Origin: Bacteroidales bacterium
GTDB lineage: Bacteria; Bacteroidota; Bacteroidia; Bacteroidales; JAADGE01
DNA: 24,093 bases
Direction: 5' to 3'
Assembly (NCBI GenBank): GCA_024762915.1
Contig: JANTGL010000006.1
Span: forward strand, 1-24,093
The position numbers and the translations under genes were made by a program. Positions 1-8,322 of this stretch are shown here, piece after piece. Each line of letters opens with the position of its first letter. Position 1 is the first letter of the stretch. The notes below the pieces were generated by a model. The model was not told the DNA's origin and searched no databases. It saw only the letters and a list, made by a program, of their open reading frames with translations.

Positions 1-453
1 GTCGGAAAAACATCGTTTAAATACCTCGAACCCGGTATTGCCGATTATGAAAAAAGAATAAAACGCTATATTGATTTTGATATTAAAATTATCAAAGATT
101 TAAAGGTAAGCAAAAGTATGCCGGCAAATATGGTTAAAGTTAAAGAAGGCGAAAGCATTTTAAAACAAATAAAACCCGGTGATTTTTTAATTTTACTTGA
201 TGAAAAAGGAAAACAATACACATCAAGAGAATTTGCAAAATTAATTGATAATAAAATACTTACAGGCGTTAAAAGTTTGGTGTTCGTAATCGGCGGCGCA
301 TTCGGATTTTCGGAAGATGTGTATAAAAGAGCAAACGGAAAACTGTCTTTGTCAAAAATGACCTTTTCGCATCAACCGATACGCTTACTTTTTACCGAGC
401 AACTGTATCGGGCATATACAATTATAAAAGGAGAACCCTACCATAATGATTAA
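1..453 (+). CDS. rlmH: 23S rRNA (pseudouridine1915-N3)-methyltransferase RlmH (5'-truncated by window edge)
   Basis: The frame is open from base 1 (beginning V-G-K-T) to the TAA at 451-453, giving 150 visible residues. RlmH is usually about 155-157 residues, so only a few N-terminal residues are missing. An internal ATG at 118 is not the start, because the preceding 39 codons carry typical RlmH sequence (Y-L-E-P-G-I-A-D-Y-E-K-R). The SPOUT-fold SAM-binding loop is visible as FVIGGAFGFS, and the family C-terminus (HQ..RLLFTEQLYRAY, ending in YH-ND) is intact. RlmH N3-methylates pseudouridine 1915 in helix 69 of 23S rRNA on assembled 70S ribosomes. The stop overlaps the start of the following kinase gene by 8 bp (446-453), so the two are probably co-transcribed and translationally coupled. 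The identification rests on family motifs and length and is secure. Confidence 0.95.
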   Translation, partial: VGKTSFKYLEPGIADYEKRIKRYIDFDIKIIKDLKVSKSMPANMVKVKEGESILKQIKPGDFLILLDEKGKQYTSREFAKLIDNKILTGVKSLVFVIGGAFGFSEDVYKRANGKLSLSKMTFSHQPIRLLFTEQLYRAYTIIKGEPYHND

Positions 454-3400
454 AAAGTATAAATATCTTTTACCGTTAATTCTATCAGGAATTTTTTTCC
501 TGCTATCGTTTTTTGCGTATAAATACTTTTTCGGAGAGTCTCAATATCAAATTGATACAAAAATAATAGAAAACAGAATTTCAATACTTGATGATGAATC
601 AGACCTTATGCTTGAAACGTATAAAAATCAACTTCAAAACAAAATTGATACGCTAAAACACGGGAAAAAAGTGAATTTATTTGAAATGTTAAATGTTTCA
701 AAACGGAAAAATTTCACGCTTCTGATCTATCAAAATGACACATTGAAATATTGGACTGATAATTCCTTTCCTGCACATTATACGTTTAAAAATATTAAGA
801 ATCAGAAGCTGATTCATGCTCAAAACGGATGGTATCGAATGAAAAAAATAAAAACCGGACCGTTCAATATTCTAGGATTGTATCGAATAAAAAATAATTT
901 TTTTTACGAAAACAATTATTTAAAAAGTAATTTTACAATCGGATTACATATTCCGTCTTCTGTTGTTGTTTCAACTTCTCCGATTTCAATAGGTAAAAAC
1001 ATTAATGATTCCGAAGGAAACTATTTATTTTCATTAATTCCTTCAAATATTATAACGGATAAAAAATCAAATCATGAAATTCCTTTTCTCTTTTTCATTT
1101 TTGCGTTAATCTTTTTTATTGTATTTGCTGATAAATTAATTAAAAGGACTAATACCTACAAATATTCTTATTTAATTTCTGCCTTTATTTGGCTTGTAAC
1201 TTTCATACTGTTTACCGTAATTGAAAAAATAAAATTACCGATTTGGATTTCCGAAAGCAATTTTTTTTCAAATGAAATTTATGACGGAATCTTTCCTTTT
1301 TCAAATATCGGAACTATTTTTATAAGTTCGATTTTTATTTTTTTTACGGCAAAAAACATATTTAATATTTTCCCGATTGAAGCTTTTTATGAAAGATTGT
1401 CCGGAAGAAATAAAAGCTTTGAATTTCTGATAATTGCAATTTGTTTATTCATTTTTGCCGTATTATTTAAGGAAATTTCGAATTTGTTTAAAGATTTGAT
1501 TTTAAATTCTTCCCTTACGTTTAATTTTCAAAAAGCGATTAATCCTGATGTTAACGGAATTTTGTTTTTCTTGAGTATTACGATAATATATCTTTCCGTA
1601 TTCTTTGTATCTGATGCATTCATACGTTTGTTAACGCGTATAACGAGTTTCAAAATCTCGACTTTATCATTTTTTATTTCATTCATAAGTATTTTTCTTT
1701 ATACTTTAATTTTTTCTGATATTTCGGGATTTTTAAGCATTGCAATATATTATCTCCTTATCCTTCTTATTCTGATAATTCGATATTTTAAAGAAACGTA
1801 TTCATTTTTTTCATTGCTCGGGCTTATTTTCATATTTACGATTTTTATAACCGTTTTTACGGACGCTTATAAGCTAAAAAAACAAGAACAAACCGAAAAA
1901 GGATTAATTAAATTATTGGCAAATGATACGGATCCGATTGCCGAACGTTTCTTAAGAGAAATAAATCAAAGACTCGATAACGACACTGTTTTATTGAATA
2001 AAATTACAAGTGTTTCGGAAAATCAAGATTTAGATATTTATGATTATTTGCGGCGTAAATATTTTTACGGATTTTGGGAAAAATATGACTTGGAAATCAG
2101 TATGTGCGGGAATACTGAATTTTATCGTGATGAAAATCAAGCTGAAAATTGTGAGGGATATTATAATTTAGAGATAAATAATTTCGGTGATGTAATTGAA
2201 AATACGAAATTTTGGTTGATGCATTACAATACGGGAAAAATAACATATTTCGGAATTGTTAATGTTCCGTTAAAAAGGGATAAAAGGGAAATGAGTTTAT
2301 ACATTACCCTCAGTGAAAAATTAACTGCAAAAGTTCTGGGTTATCCGGCACTTTTAATTGATAAAAGCACAAAAACAAAAACAGAGTTCAAAAATTATTC
2401 ATATGCTAAGTACAGCAACGGTATTCTTGCGGTAAAATTCGGAAAATATGCTTATGAATTAACAGACAGAGAGTTTATAAATCGGGATAAACCGGAATAT
2501 TATATTTTTTCAAATAACTATTCTCATTTAGTTTATACGGGAAGTAAAGGGAAACGTATTATTCTTTCAAAAGAAAAACCAACATTTTTTAATACGGTTA
2601 TTTCATTTACATATTTATTTATGTTCTTTAATATTCTGATTCTTACACTCATTTTATTTTATGATTATCATTATATTTTAAAACGTTTCAATTTTGATTT
2701 TAAAAATAAAATCAGATTTTCAATGATTTTTATTCTGTTAATCTCTTTTGTCCTTTTTGGTGCCGGATCGATTTATTTTACGATTAATCAAAATAAAGAA
2801 ACGAATACTCGAGAAATGAAAGAAAAAGTTCAATCGGTATTAACAGAATTAAAACATAAATTACAGTATGAAAAAAAATTAACACCGGACTGGCATACAG
2901 AGCAATATGATCATTTAGATGAGCTGTTGAATAAATTTTCACAAGTCTTTTTTGCTGATATTAATTTGTATGATTTGAACGGAATTTTATTGGCATCTTC
3001 GCGTTCAGAAATTTTTAACAGAGGATTAATCGGTAAAGAAATGAATCCCAAAGCTTATTTTGAATTAATTTCAGAAGGAAAAACAGAATATATTCAAACA
3101 GAGTCAATCGGAAATATGGAATATTCGGCAGTTTATATCCCTTTGCGAAATGAGAATAACAAAATCATAGCTTTTATTAATTTGCCGTATTTTTCGGATA
3201 CAAATAAAGTTAAAAAAAATATTTCGGATGTTTTAATGACAATTTTAAATCTTTATTTAGTTCTGTTTCTTTTAACGGCACTTTTGAGTGTGTTAATTTC
3301 CGAACAAATTACAAAACCCTTAACTTTATTACAAAATAAATTTAAATCGGTTCAACTCGGGAAAAAGCACAAGCAAATAATTTATAATAAACAAGATGAA

Positions 3401-4156
3401 ATAGGTGCGTTAGTAAAAGAATATAATTTAATGGTTGCAAAATTAGAGGAAAGTGCTAAGAAATTGGCTGAATCTGAGAGGGAAAGTGCTTGGAGAGAAA
3501 TGGCAAAACAAATTGCCCATGAGATTAAAAATCCTTTGACACCGATGAAATTAAGCATTCAATTATTACAAAAAACATGGTATGATAAAGCAATGACTGA
3601 TGAAGAATTTGAAAAACGTTTGAATAATGTAGCTCAAACCTTAATTGAACAAATCAATACACTTTCTTCTATTGCATCTGAATTTTCAGCTTTTGCAAAA
3701 ATGCCCAAAGCAAGAAAAGAAGAAGTCGAAATTGTTAAAAAATTAAAAAATATCAGAGCATTATTTGAAAATGAAAATAATATTGATGTCTCTTTAAATT
3801 TAAACGAAATAGAAGAATTGTATATTATTGCGGATAAAGAACAAGTATCAAGAGTCTTTATTAATCTTGTAAAAAATGCAATTCAAGCAATTCCCGACAA
3901 CAGGAAAGGTGAAATTTCCATTCAATTGGAAAAATATAAAAACAGAGCAATCATAATTATAGAAGATAACGGTGAAGGAATTTCAGAAGCACAAAAGGAA
4001 CGATTGTTTGAACCAAGTTTTACGACAAAAACAACAGGAATGGGAATCGGATTGGCAATTGTAAAAAATATCATTACGGCAGCCGGAGGAAATATTCGTT
4101 TTGAATCAAGTAAAAATAAAGGTGCAAAGTTTTTTGTTGAATTCATGACTGTTTAA
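446..4156 (+). CDS. Large polytopic NtrY-like sensor histidine kinase
   Basis: 1236 residues. A TM helix lies near residues 7-25, followed by an extracytoplasmic stretch, a cluster of hydrophobic helices from about 212 to 475, and a soluble region of about 240 residues. Two more TM helices lie near 712-740 and 756-780, then a Cache-like extracytoplasmic sensor region (about 790-925), a last TM (about 929-953) and HAMP (to about 1005). The kinase core has the H box AHEIKNPLTP with H1025, the N box LVKNAIQAIP with N1144, DNGEGIS (G1), FEPSFTTK (F) and GMGIGLAIVKN (G2), so it should be catalytically competent. The order TM-HAMP-HisKA-HATPase and the HEIKNPLTP box resemble the nitrogen sensor NtrY. 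The ligand and partner regulator are unknown, because no response regulator gene lies nearby. AGGAG at 429-433 may act as its ribosome binding site, inside the rlmH end. The length is well above the usual 700-750 residues of proteobacterial NtrY because of the extra N-terminal membrane block. Confidence 0.9.
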   Translation: MIKKYKYLLPLILSGIFFLLSFFAYKYFFGESQYQIDTKIIENRISILDDESDLMLETYKNQLQNKIDTLKHGKKVNLFEMLNVSKRKNFTLLIYQNDTLKYWTDNSFPAHYTFKNIKNQKLIHAQNGWYRMKKIKTGPFNILGLYRIKNNFFYENNYLKSNFTIGLHIPSSVVVSTSPISIGKNINDSEGNYLFSLIPSNIITDKKSNHEIPFLFFIFALIFFIVFADKLIKRTNTYKYSYLISAFIWLVTFILFTVIEKIKLPIWISESNFFSNEIYDGIFPFSNIGTIFISSIFIFFTAKNIFNIFPIEAFYERLSGRNKSFEFLIIAICLFIFAVLFKEISNLFKDLILNSSLTFNFQKAINPDVNGILFFLSITIIYLSVFFVSDAFIRLLTRITSFKISTLSFFISFISIFLYTLIFSDISGFLSIAIYYLLILLILIIRYFKETYSFFSLLGLIFIFTIFITVFTDAYKLKKQEQTEKGLIKLLANDTDPIAERFLREINQRLDNDTVLLNKITSVSENQDLDIYDYLRRKYFYGFWEKYDLEISMCGNTEFYRDENQAENCEGYYNLEINNFGDVIENTKFWLMHYNTGKITYFGIVNVPLKRDKREMSLYITLSEKLTAKVLGYPALLIDKSTKTKTEFKNYSYAKYSNGILAVKFGKYAYELTDREFINRDKPEYYIFSNNYSHLVYTGSKGKRIILSKEKPTFFNTVISFTYLFMFFNILILTLILFYDYHYILKRFNFDFKNKIRFSMIFILLISFVLFGAGSIYFTINQNKETNTREMKEKVQSVLTELKHKLQYEKKLTPDWHTEQYDHLDELLNKFSQVFFADINLYDLNGILLASSRSEIFNRGLIGKEMNPKAYFELISEGKTEYIQTESIGNMEYSAVYIPLRNENNKIIAFINLPYFSDTNKVKKNISDVLMTILNLYLVLFLLTALLSVLISEQITKPLTLLQNKFKSVQLGKKHKQIIYNKQDEIGALVKEYNLMVAKLEESAKKLAESERESAWREMAKQIAHEIKNPLTPMKLSIQLLQKTWYDKAMTDEEFEKRLNNVAQTLIEQINTLSSIASEFSAFAKMPKARKEEVEIVKKLKNIRALFENENNIDVSLNLNEIEELYIIADKEQVSRVFINLVKNAIQAIPDNRKGEISIQLEKYKNRAIIIIEDNGEGISEAQKERLFEPSFTTKTTGMGIGLAIVKNIITAAGGNIRFESSKNKGAKFFVEFMTV

Positions 4157-4232
4157 GCAACCTTTATGGAAAATTTTTGGTCGTTATAAAAAAATATATT
4201 ATTATTAGCAGTTATAATAAAATTTTCAGCCC

Positions 4233-5201
4233 ATGAAAACCCGCCTCCTAAAAACAACCGTACTGTCAGTTTTTTTTATCTCATTAGTTTCAACATCTTA
4301 CAGTCAAAATATAAAGGAAGTTAATTCAATTTCTGTTGAAAACAATCAATTTACTGCTGTTAATATATCCCCTGATAATAAATACGTAATCGGCGGATTT
4401 CAAGATGGAGATATTGTTACATTTGAAATAATGACAGGAAAAAAAATTTATGAAGTTAAACGGCATAATAATGATATTCATTCTCTCAGTTTTAATAAAA
4501 AAGGCAACTATTTTGTTTCTGCAGGACAAGACCGAGCAGCAGTTGTTTGGAGTATATTATCAGGAAAACAATTAAAGACATTTTACGGCGGCGATGCGGT
4601 TTGGACAGCAGAATTTACTCCCGACGGAAAAAATTTGGCTACCGGAGGAACCGATCAAGTTATCAGTGTTTGGGAATTGGTATCCGGTAAACGATATCGA
4701 ACTTTTTGGGGACATAAAAACAGAGTTTATGATTTAAAAATATCACCTGACGGGAAATTTTTAATCAGTGTTTCCGGAGATCATACGATGAAAAAATGGG
4801 ATATTTCCAAACAATTACGAATAAATTCCGTAAATGCACACGCTAATGACGTAACGTCGGTTGCAATAAGTTCAAATCAGAATTTTATTGTGACCGGGTC
4901 TAAAGATAATACCGTGAAAATTTGGGATTTTGATACCTTTGATAATATTGCACTGTTAAGGGGACACCAATGGTGGATAAATAAAGTTGATATCAGCCCC
5001 GACAATAAATATATTGCAAGTGCTTCCGATGATAATACCGTCATTATTTGGGATATTGAAACTCGGGAAAATATTAAAACACTGGAATTTGAATCTCCGG
5101 TTTCAGATTTGGCATTCAGCAGAGACGGAAAATATCTTGTAACTTGCGACGAGCATAAAATTCGTATTTTCAGTACCGGCTTTCCTTCAATTTCTGATTA
5201 A
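4233..5201 (+). CDS. Secreted seven-repeat WD40 beta-propeller protein
   Basis: 322 residues. The N-terminus has lysine/arginine residues, a hydrophobic core (LSVFFISLV) and a likely signal peptidase site after SYS, before Q25, typical of exported Bacteroidota proteins. The rest consists of seven WD40 repeats of about 40 residues, each with a core like SPDGK/N.. followed by a D-x-x-V-x-(I/V)-W strand (for example DNTVKIWD and DNTVIIWD). Seven repeats are enough to close one propeller, so the protein is little more than a propeller with a leader. Such propellers are protein-binding scaffolds with no catalytic role of their own. The gene stands 76 bp after the kinase gene and 94 bp before the next gene on the same strand. 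A functional link to the pseudo-peptidase downstream is only inferred from adjacency. A periplasmic or extracellular location follows from the leader. Confidence 0.9.
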   Translation: MKTRLLKTTVLSVFFISLVSTSYSQNIKEVNSISVENNQFTAVNISPDNKYVIGGFQDGDIVTFEIMTGKKIYEVKRHNNDIHSLSFNKKGNYFVSAGQDRAAVVWSILSGKQLKTFYGGDAVWTAEFTPDGKNLATGGTDQVISVWELVSGKRYRTFWGHKNRVYDLKISPDGKFLISVSGDHTMKKWDISKQLRINSVNAHANDVTSVAISSNQNFIVTGSKDNTVKIWDFDTFDNIALLRGHQWWINKVDISPDNKYIASASDDNTVIIWDIETRENIKTLEFESPVSDLAFSRDGKYLVTCDEHKIRIFSTGFPSISD

Positions 5202-5295
5202 ATTATTAAGATAAAGTTTTCTGATTAAACTTGTTTTTGTAATTTTAAGATTCTTATATTTACAGAACCTTTTTTATCTGTTTAAATAACAATAA

Positions 5296-7845
5296 ATGTC
5301 AGAAAAATGTCAAAAATTTAAATTAAATAATTTAGTTGAAGAACAAACCGATTTTAATATACTTTCTTTTATTAAAAGTAAAGGCAAAACAGTTTTCTTA
5401 TATGAGGGTTTTAATATAGGAACAATTAAGTCTGAATCGGAAAAATATCTTCAAACTGAGTTAAATCAATTAACAGAAACTCACGTTTTCGAAAACGGAA
5501 TAACCCAAATTATATTTTCTCCGAAAGAAAGCTTCATCGGTAAATTGAAACTTTCGGGAAAGTATGTATTAATTTTGTATCAAGAAAAAAGTATCTTAAA
5601 ATTTGATATTGTATCGTTTGATTTTCTGAAGAAAGGTTCTGAAAAATCAAAATATACACCTGCGTCCGTTTTGAAAAACTCACACCGAAAAGAAATTTCG
5701 CAATTTATTTATGACTGTATTTCAAAAGAATATTTCAAAAAGAATCTTTCCGATAAACCCGACTATGAAAATAAATTTATTGAAAAAACCTCATTAAATG
5801 AATATGTTTTAATCAGTAAACTTATTGAAAATGAGAAATTACTGTGCAAGCTCAATTTTAATACCGTAAAAAAACTCGGAAGCTCGGATAAAATAAAAAA
5901 CATCAAAACAGGATGTATTGCCGTCGGTGAAAATCATTTTTTCTTAATTCTGTTGAATGAAAATGATGATTTAATTGAATGTTGTGAATTATCAAACCCG
6001 GTTTCGGTAAAGAAAAATATTTTAAATAATTCCGTTGCGGCAGGAGATTATATAATTTATCCGAAACGGTCAAATTCAAATCTTTTTTCTTATTTGTCAA
6101 TCGTTCAGGAATTAAAGGGGAATAAACGGATAAGAAAATTTGCCGAAATTAATACGGATGAAAAAAATTATGCCGGTGCAGAAAATTTATATCAATTTTT
6201 AATTGACAAAGAAAATCAACCCTTGGATATTTTTTTAATGTTTTTAAACAAATATAAAAACAGTGAAACAATATTTGAAGATTTTATTTCGGTGAATGAC
6301 ATCTCAAAAATTTTAAATGATGTTTTAAAAATCGAAAATTCAGAAACCGTTTTAAACACTGTTTTTTCGGGTAAAAGTTTATCTTTTGATGAAAAAATAC
6401 TGCTTTTACAATTGTTTGCCGACATGGCAAAAGAAACGGATGAACAACAAAAAATTCTGCCTTTTTACGAGAATTTAAGGAAAAAATTTCTGAAAAAGAA
6501 TAAAGATCTGATTAATAAAACGGTATTTGATATTAAATATGCGCAATTTCTTATTCGCAGCGGATATAAACGAAAAGCAAAAAACATATTAAAAGAATTG
6601 TTAAAACATCTTCCCGATGAAACGGTTTCGGATGTGTTACCGGCCGACAATTTGGATATAACTTCCGATAAAAGCGGACAACTATTGAAAACAACTGTTT
6701 TGGATTTGCTTGCAACGGCAAAAGATAAAGAAGATGCTCAAGATGCAATTCAAAAGACGGCATTGCTGCAACCATTAAATGAAAACAGAATCGAAAAACT
6801 TGCTGCAGTCGGAAATAGCGAACTGAAAAGACAAGCCGAAGAGGCAAGAAATATTTTAACCGGGAAAGGTTTGTTCGATACGGATAATCCGGTTTGCAGA
6901 GTTGATTATTCCCAATTGGATAATTCTTTAATTAATAAATATTTACAGCATCCGGCGGTGCTTAAAAAAGGCCGATTTTATAATTTTCAAAAATGGATTT
7001 CCGAAATTAAAGCTGACGATTATTCTTCGGTCAGAAAATATTCCGAAAAAATAAGTTCGGAATCCCATAATACCTTGTTTGCCGTTTTAAAAAATACCGG
7101 AGAAGTTTTCGGATTTAAAGCTGTCGAATTTTTTATAACTAAAGGTGATAGGAATGATGAAATTATCGGATATGAAGGCAATCCGCCTTTTGTAATTATC
7201 GGTTACGATTTTTTAAATAAAAATTCTGACAGCTATATGAATTTATCCGAACTTCAATTTGCAGCGGCTTCGGAAATATCTCACATCCGGTTTAAGCATA
7301 CGAAACTCACAAGTAAAGATGTTTGGCGAGGTTTGATTGAAAAAGGAACTTTTGTTGCCGATACTGCTTTAGCAGTAATTCCGGTTGCAGGATTTTTAGC
7401 TAAGACGTTGAAAAATGTCCCTAAACTTAATTTACTGACAAAAATATTTCAAGGAACGGCAAGCGGTATTGCAGGCGGAAAATCAGCTTATGATGCGGCA
7501 TTGCAACTAACGGAATATTACGGTAAGAAAGGAAAAACAAAAAAAGAAAAACAAAAAAGTTTGCTTGCTGCATCACGATTAATGCAATATACTGCAGACA
7601 GAGCAGGTTTGCTTATATGCGGAAATTTGGCTTCAGCCGTAAGAGTTGTTTTATTAAGCGAAACATTTGAAAATAATCCGATTGAAGAAATTAAAAATAC
7701 GTCTCTAAAAGAATTTTTACTGAAACAAAACAATGACGGAACGTTCAAATATCAAAAAACAGCCTTACGAATTGCAAATTTATTTTCTTTTTGGTTTTCG
7801 GAAGAATATGCTTTGCTTAGGAAGAAATTGGAAAAAGGGAAGTAA
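5296..7845 (+). CDS. Large protein with C-terminal M48-like, probably inactive, peptidase domain
   Basis: 849 residues, with no signal peptide at the N-terminus, so probably cytoplasmic. Residues about 1-290 look beta-rich and are not recognised. Residues about 295-520 are helical and TPR-like (repeated amphipathic helices rich in A, L, K and E). Residues about 540-790 match the M48 layout: a strand with P-P-F-V-I-I-G, a helix with the zinc-binding motif, a hydrophobic glycine-rich hairpin (residues about 690-735), then the ADRAGLL.C helix. The motif expected to read HExxH is SEISH (S659 to H663), and the glutamate ligand expected before xxADRAG is Q764. Two of three zinc ligands are therefore replaced, while the catalytic Glu (E660) and the structural motif remain. 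I infer a pseudo-peptidase, perhaps binding membrane or protein partners. The start is the first ATG after a 94-bp gap. The specific function is unknown. Confidence 0.75.
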   Translation: MSEKCQKFKLNNLVEEQTDFNILSFIKSKGKTVFLYEGFNIGTIKSESEKYLQTELNQLTETHVFENGITQIIFSPKESFIGKLKLSGKYVLILYQEKSILKFDIVSFDFLKKGSEKSKYTPASVLKNSHRKEISQFIYDCISKEYFKKNLSDKPDYENKFIEKTSLNEYVLISKLIENEKLLCKLNFNTVKKLGSSDKIKNIKTGCIAVGENHFFLILLNENDDLIECCELSNPVSVKKNILNNSVAAGDYIIYPKRSNSNLFSYLSIVQELKGNKRIRKFAEINTDEKNYAGAENLYQFLIDKENQPLDIFLMFLNKYKNSETIFEDFISVNDISKILNDVLKIENSETVLNTVFSGKSLSFDEKILLLQLFADMAKETDEQQKILPFYENLRKKFLKKNKDLINKTVFDIKYAQFLIRSGYKRKAKNILKELLKHLPDETVSDVLPADNLDITSDKSGQLLKTTVLDLLATAKDKEDAQDAIQKTALLQPLNENRIEKLAAVGNSELKRQAEEARNILTGKGLFDTDNPVCRVDYSQLDNSLINKYLQHPAVLKKGRFYNFQKWISEIKADDYSSVRKYSEKISSESHNTLFAVLKNTGEVFGFKAVEFFITKGDRNDEIIGYEGNPPFVIIGYDFLNKNSDSYMNLSELQFAAASEISHIRFKHTKLTSKDVWRGLIEKGTFVADTALAVIPVAGFLAKTLKNVPKLNLLTKIFQGTASGIAGGKSAYDAALQLTEYYGKKGKTKKEKQKSLLAASRLMQYTADRAGLLICGNLASAVRVVLLSETFENNPIEEIKNTSLKEFLLKQNNDGTFKYQKTALRIANLFSFWFSEEYALLRKKLEKGK

Positions 7846-8322
7846 TTATTCCGCTTTTTCAATACTCAGCCCTGAGGAAGAAACTCGGGGCAAATCATGC
7901 TCTCGCATTCCGTGACGAAGAGTAAATTTGTAAGTTCCTTTTTCGGGAAAACGGATATGTGTTTTATATAAAAATTTATTTTTGATAATATCGCCGTGTT
8001 TTTTTCCGTATGGTTTGCCGGTTTGATTAAAAATATAAAACATGACGGTATCATTTAATGCATTTCCGGAAGGCGATTCAGAACTGATGATAAGCCAAAT
8101 ATTATCGGTTAAATAATTGTCTTTAGCATTAAGAGTTAAGAAGATATTAAAAAAATGTTCATTATCAGTTATTTCCGTTTGGAAATTGAGTGTGTCATTT
8201 ATTTGCCAAAGATTTTCGGGAATTGCAATCGATTTTTTAAAGACCGTATTATCCTTGCAAGAGTATAAAAAGAGAACGGCGAACAGACTGCCGATAGTTA
8301 GAAATGTTTTTTTAGCGGTCAT
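7846..8322 (-). CDS. gldH: Gliding motility-associated lipoprotein GldH
   Basis: 158 residues from the ATG at 8322-8320. An upstream in-frame ATG at 8463 is rejected because it would place a basic, non-signal extension antisense-like inside ricT and bury the leader. From M1 the sequence has K-K, a hydrophobic stretch and a lipobox LYSC with C22 as the lipidated residue, so this is an outer-membrane or periplasm-facing lipoprotein. The body follows the GldH pattern: W-x-I-N-D near the start, F-x-x-x-I-T-D, the N-x-W-L central strand, the DTVMFYIFN...GKPYGKK segment and the TLRHGMREHDLPRV end. GldH is one of the lipoproteins needed for gliding in Flavobacterium johnsoniae; homologues also occur in non-gliding Bacteroidota, so motility is not implied. 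The start overlaps the ricT 3' end by 11 bp, indicating co-transcription. The gene ends one base after the convergent upstream gene's stop. Confidence 0.88.
   Translation of the reverse strand: MTAKKTFLTIGSLFAVLFLYSCKDNTVFKKSIAIPENLWQINDTLNFQTEITDNEHFFNIFLTLNAKDNYLTDNIWLIISSESPSGNALNDTVMFYIFNQTGKPYGKKHGDIIKNKFLYKTHIRFPEKGTYKFTLRHGMREHDLPRVSSSGLSIEKAE

Noticed and set aside
5296..7845. Active M48 zinc metallopeptidase
   Set aside because: Two of three zinc ligands (expected His at 659, Glu at 764) are replaced, so an active enzyme call is not supported.
7733..7915. Plus-strand open frame of 60 codons at the gene junction
   Set aside because: It overlaps the end of the 849-residue gene in another frame and the end of gldH on the other strand, with no coding features.
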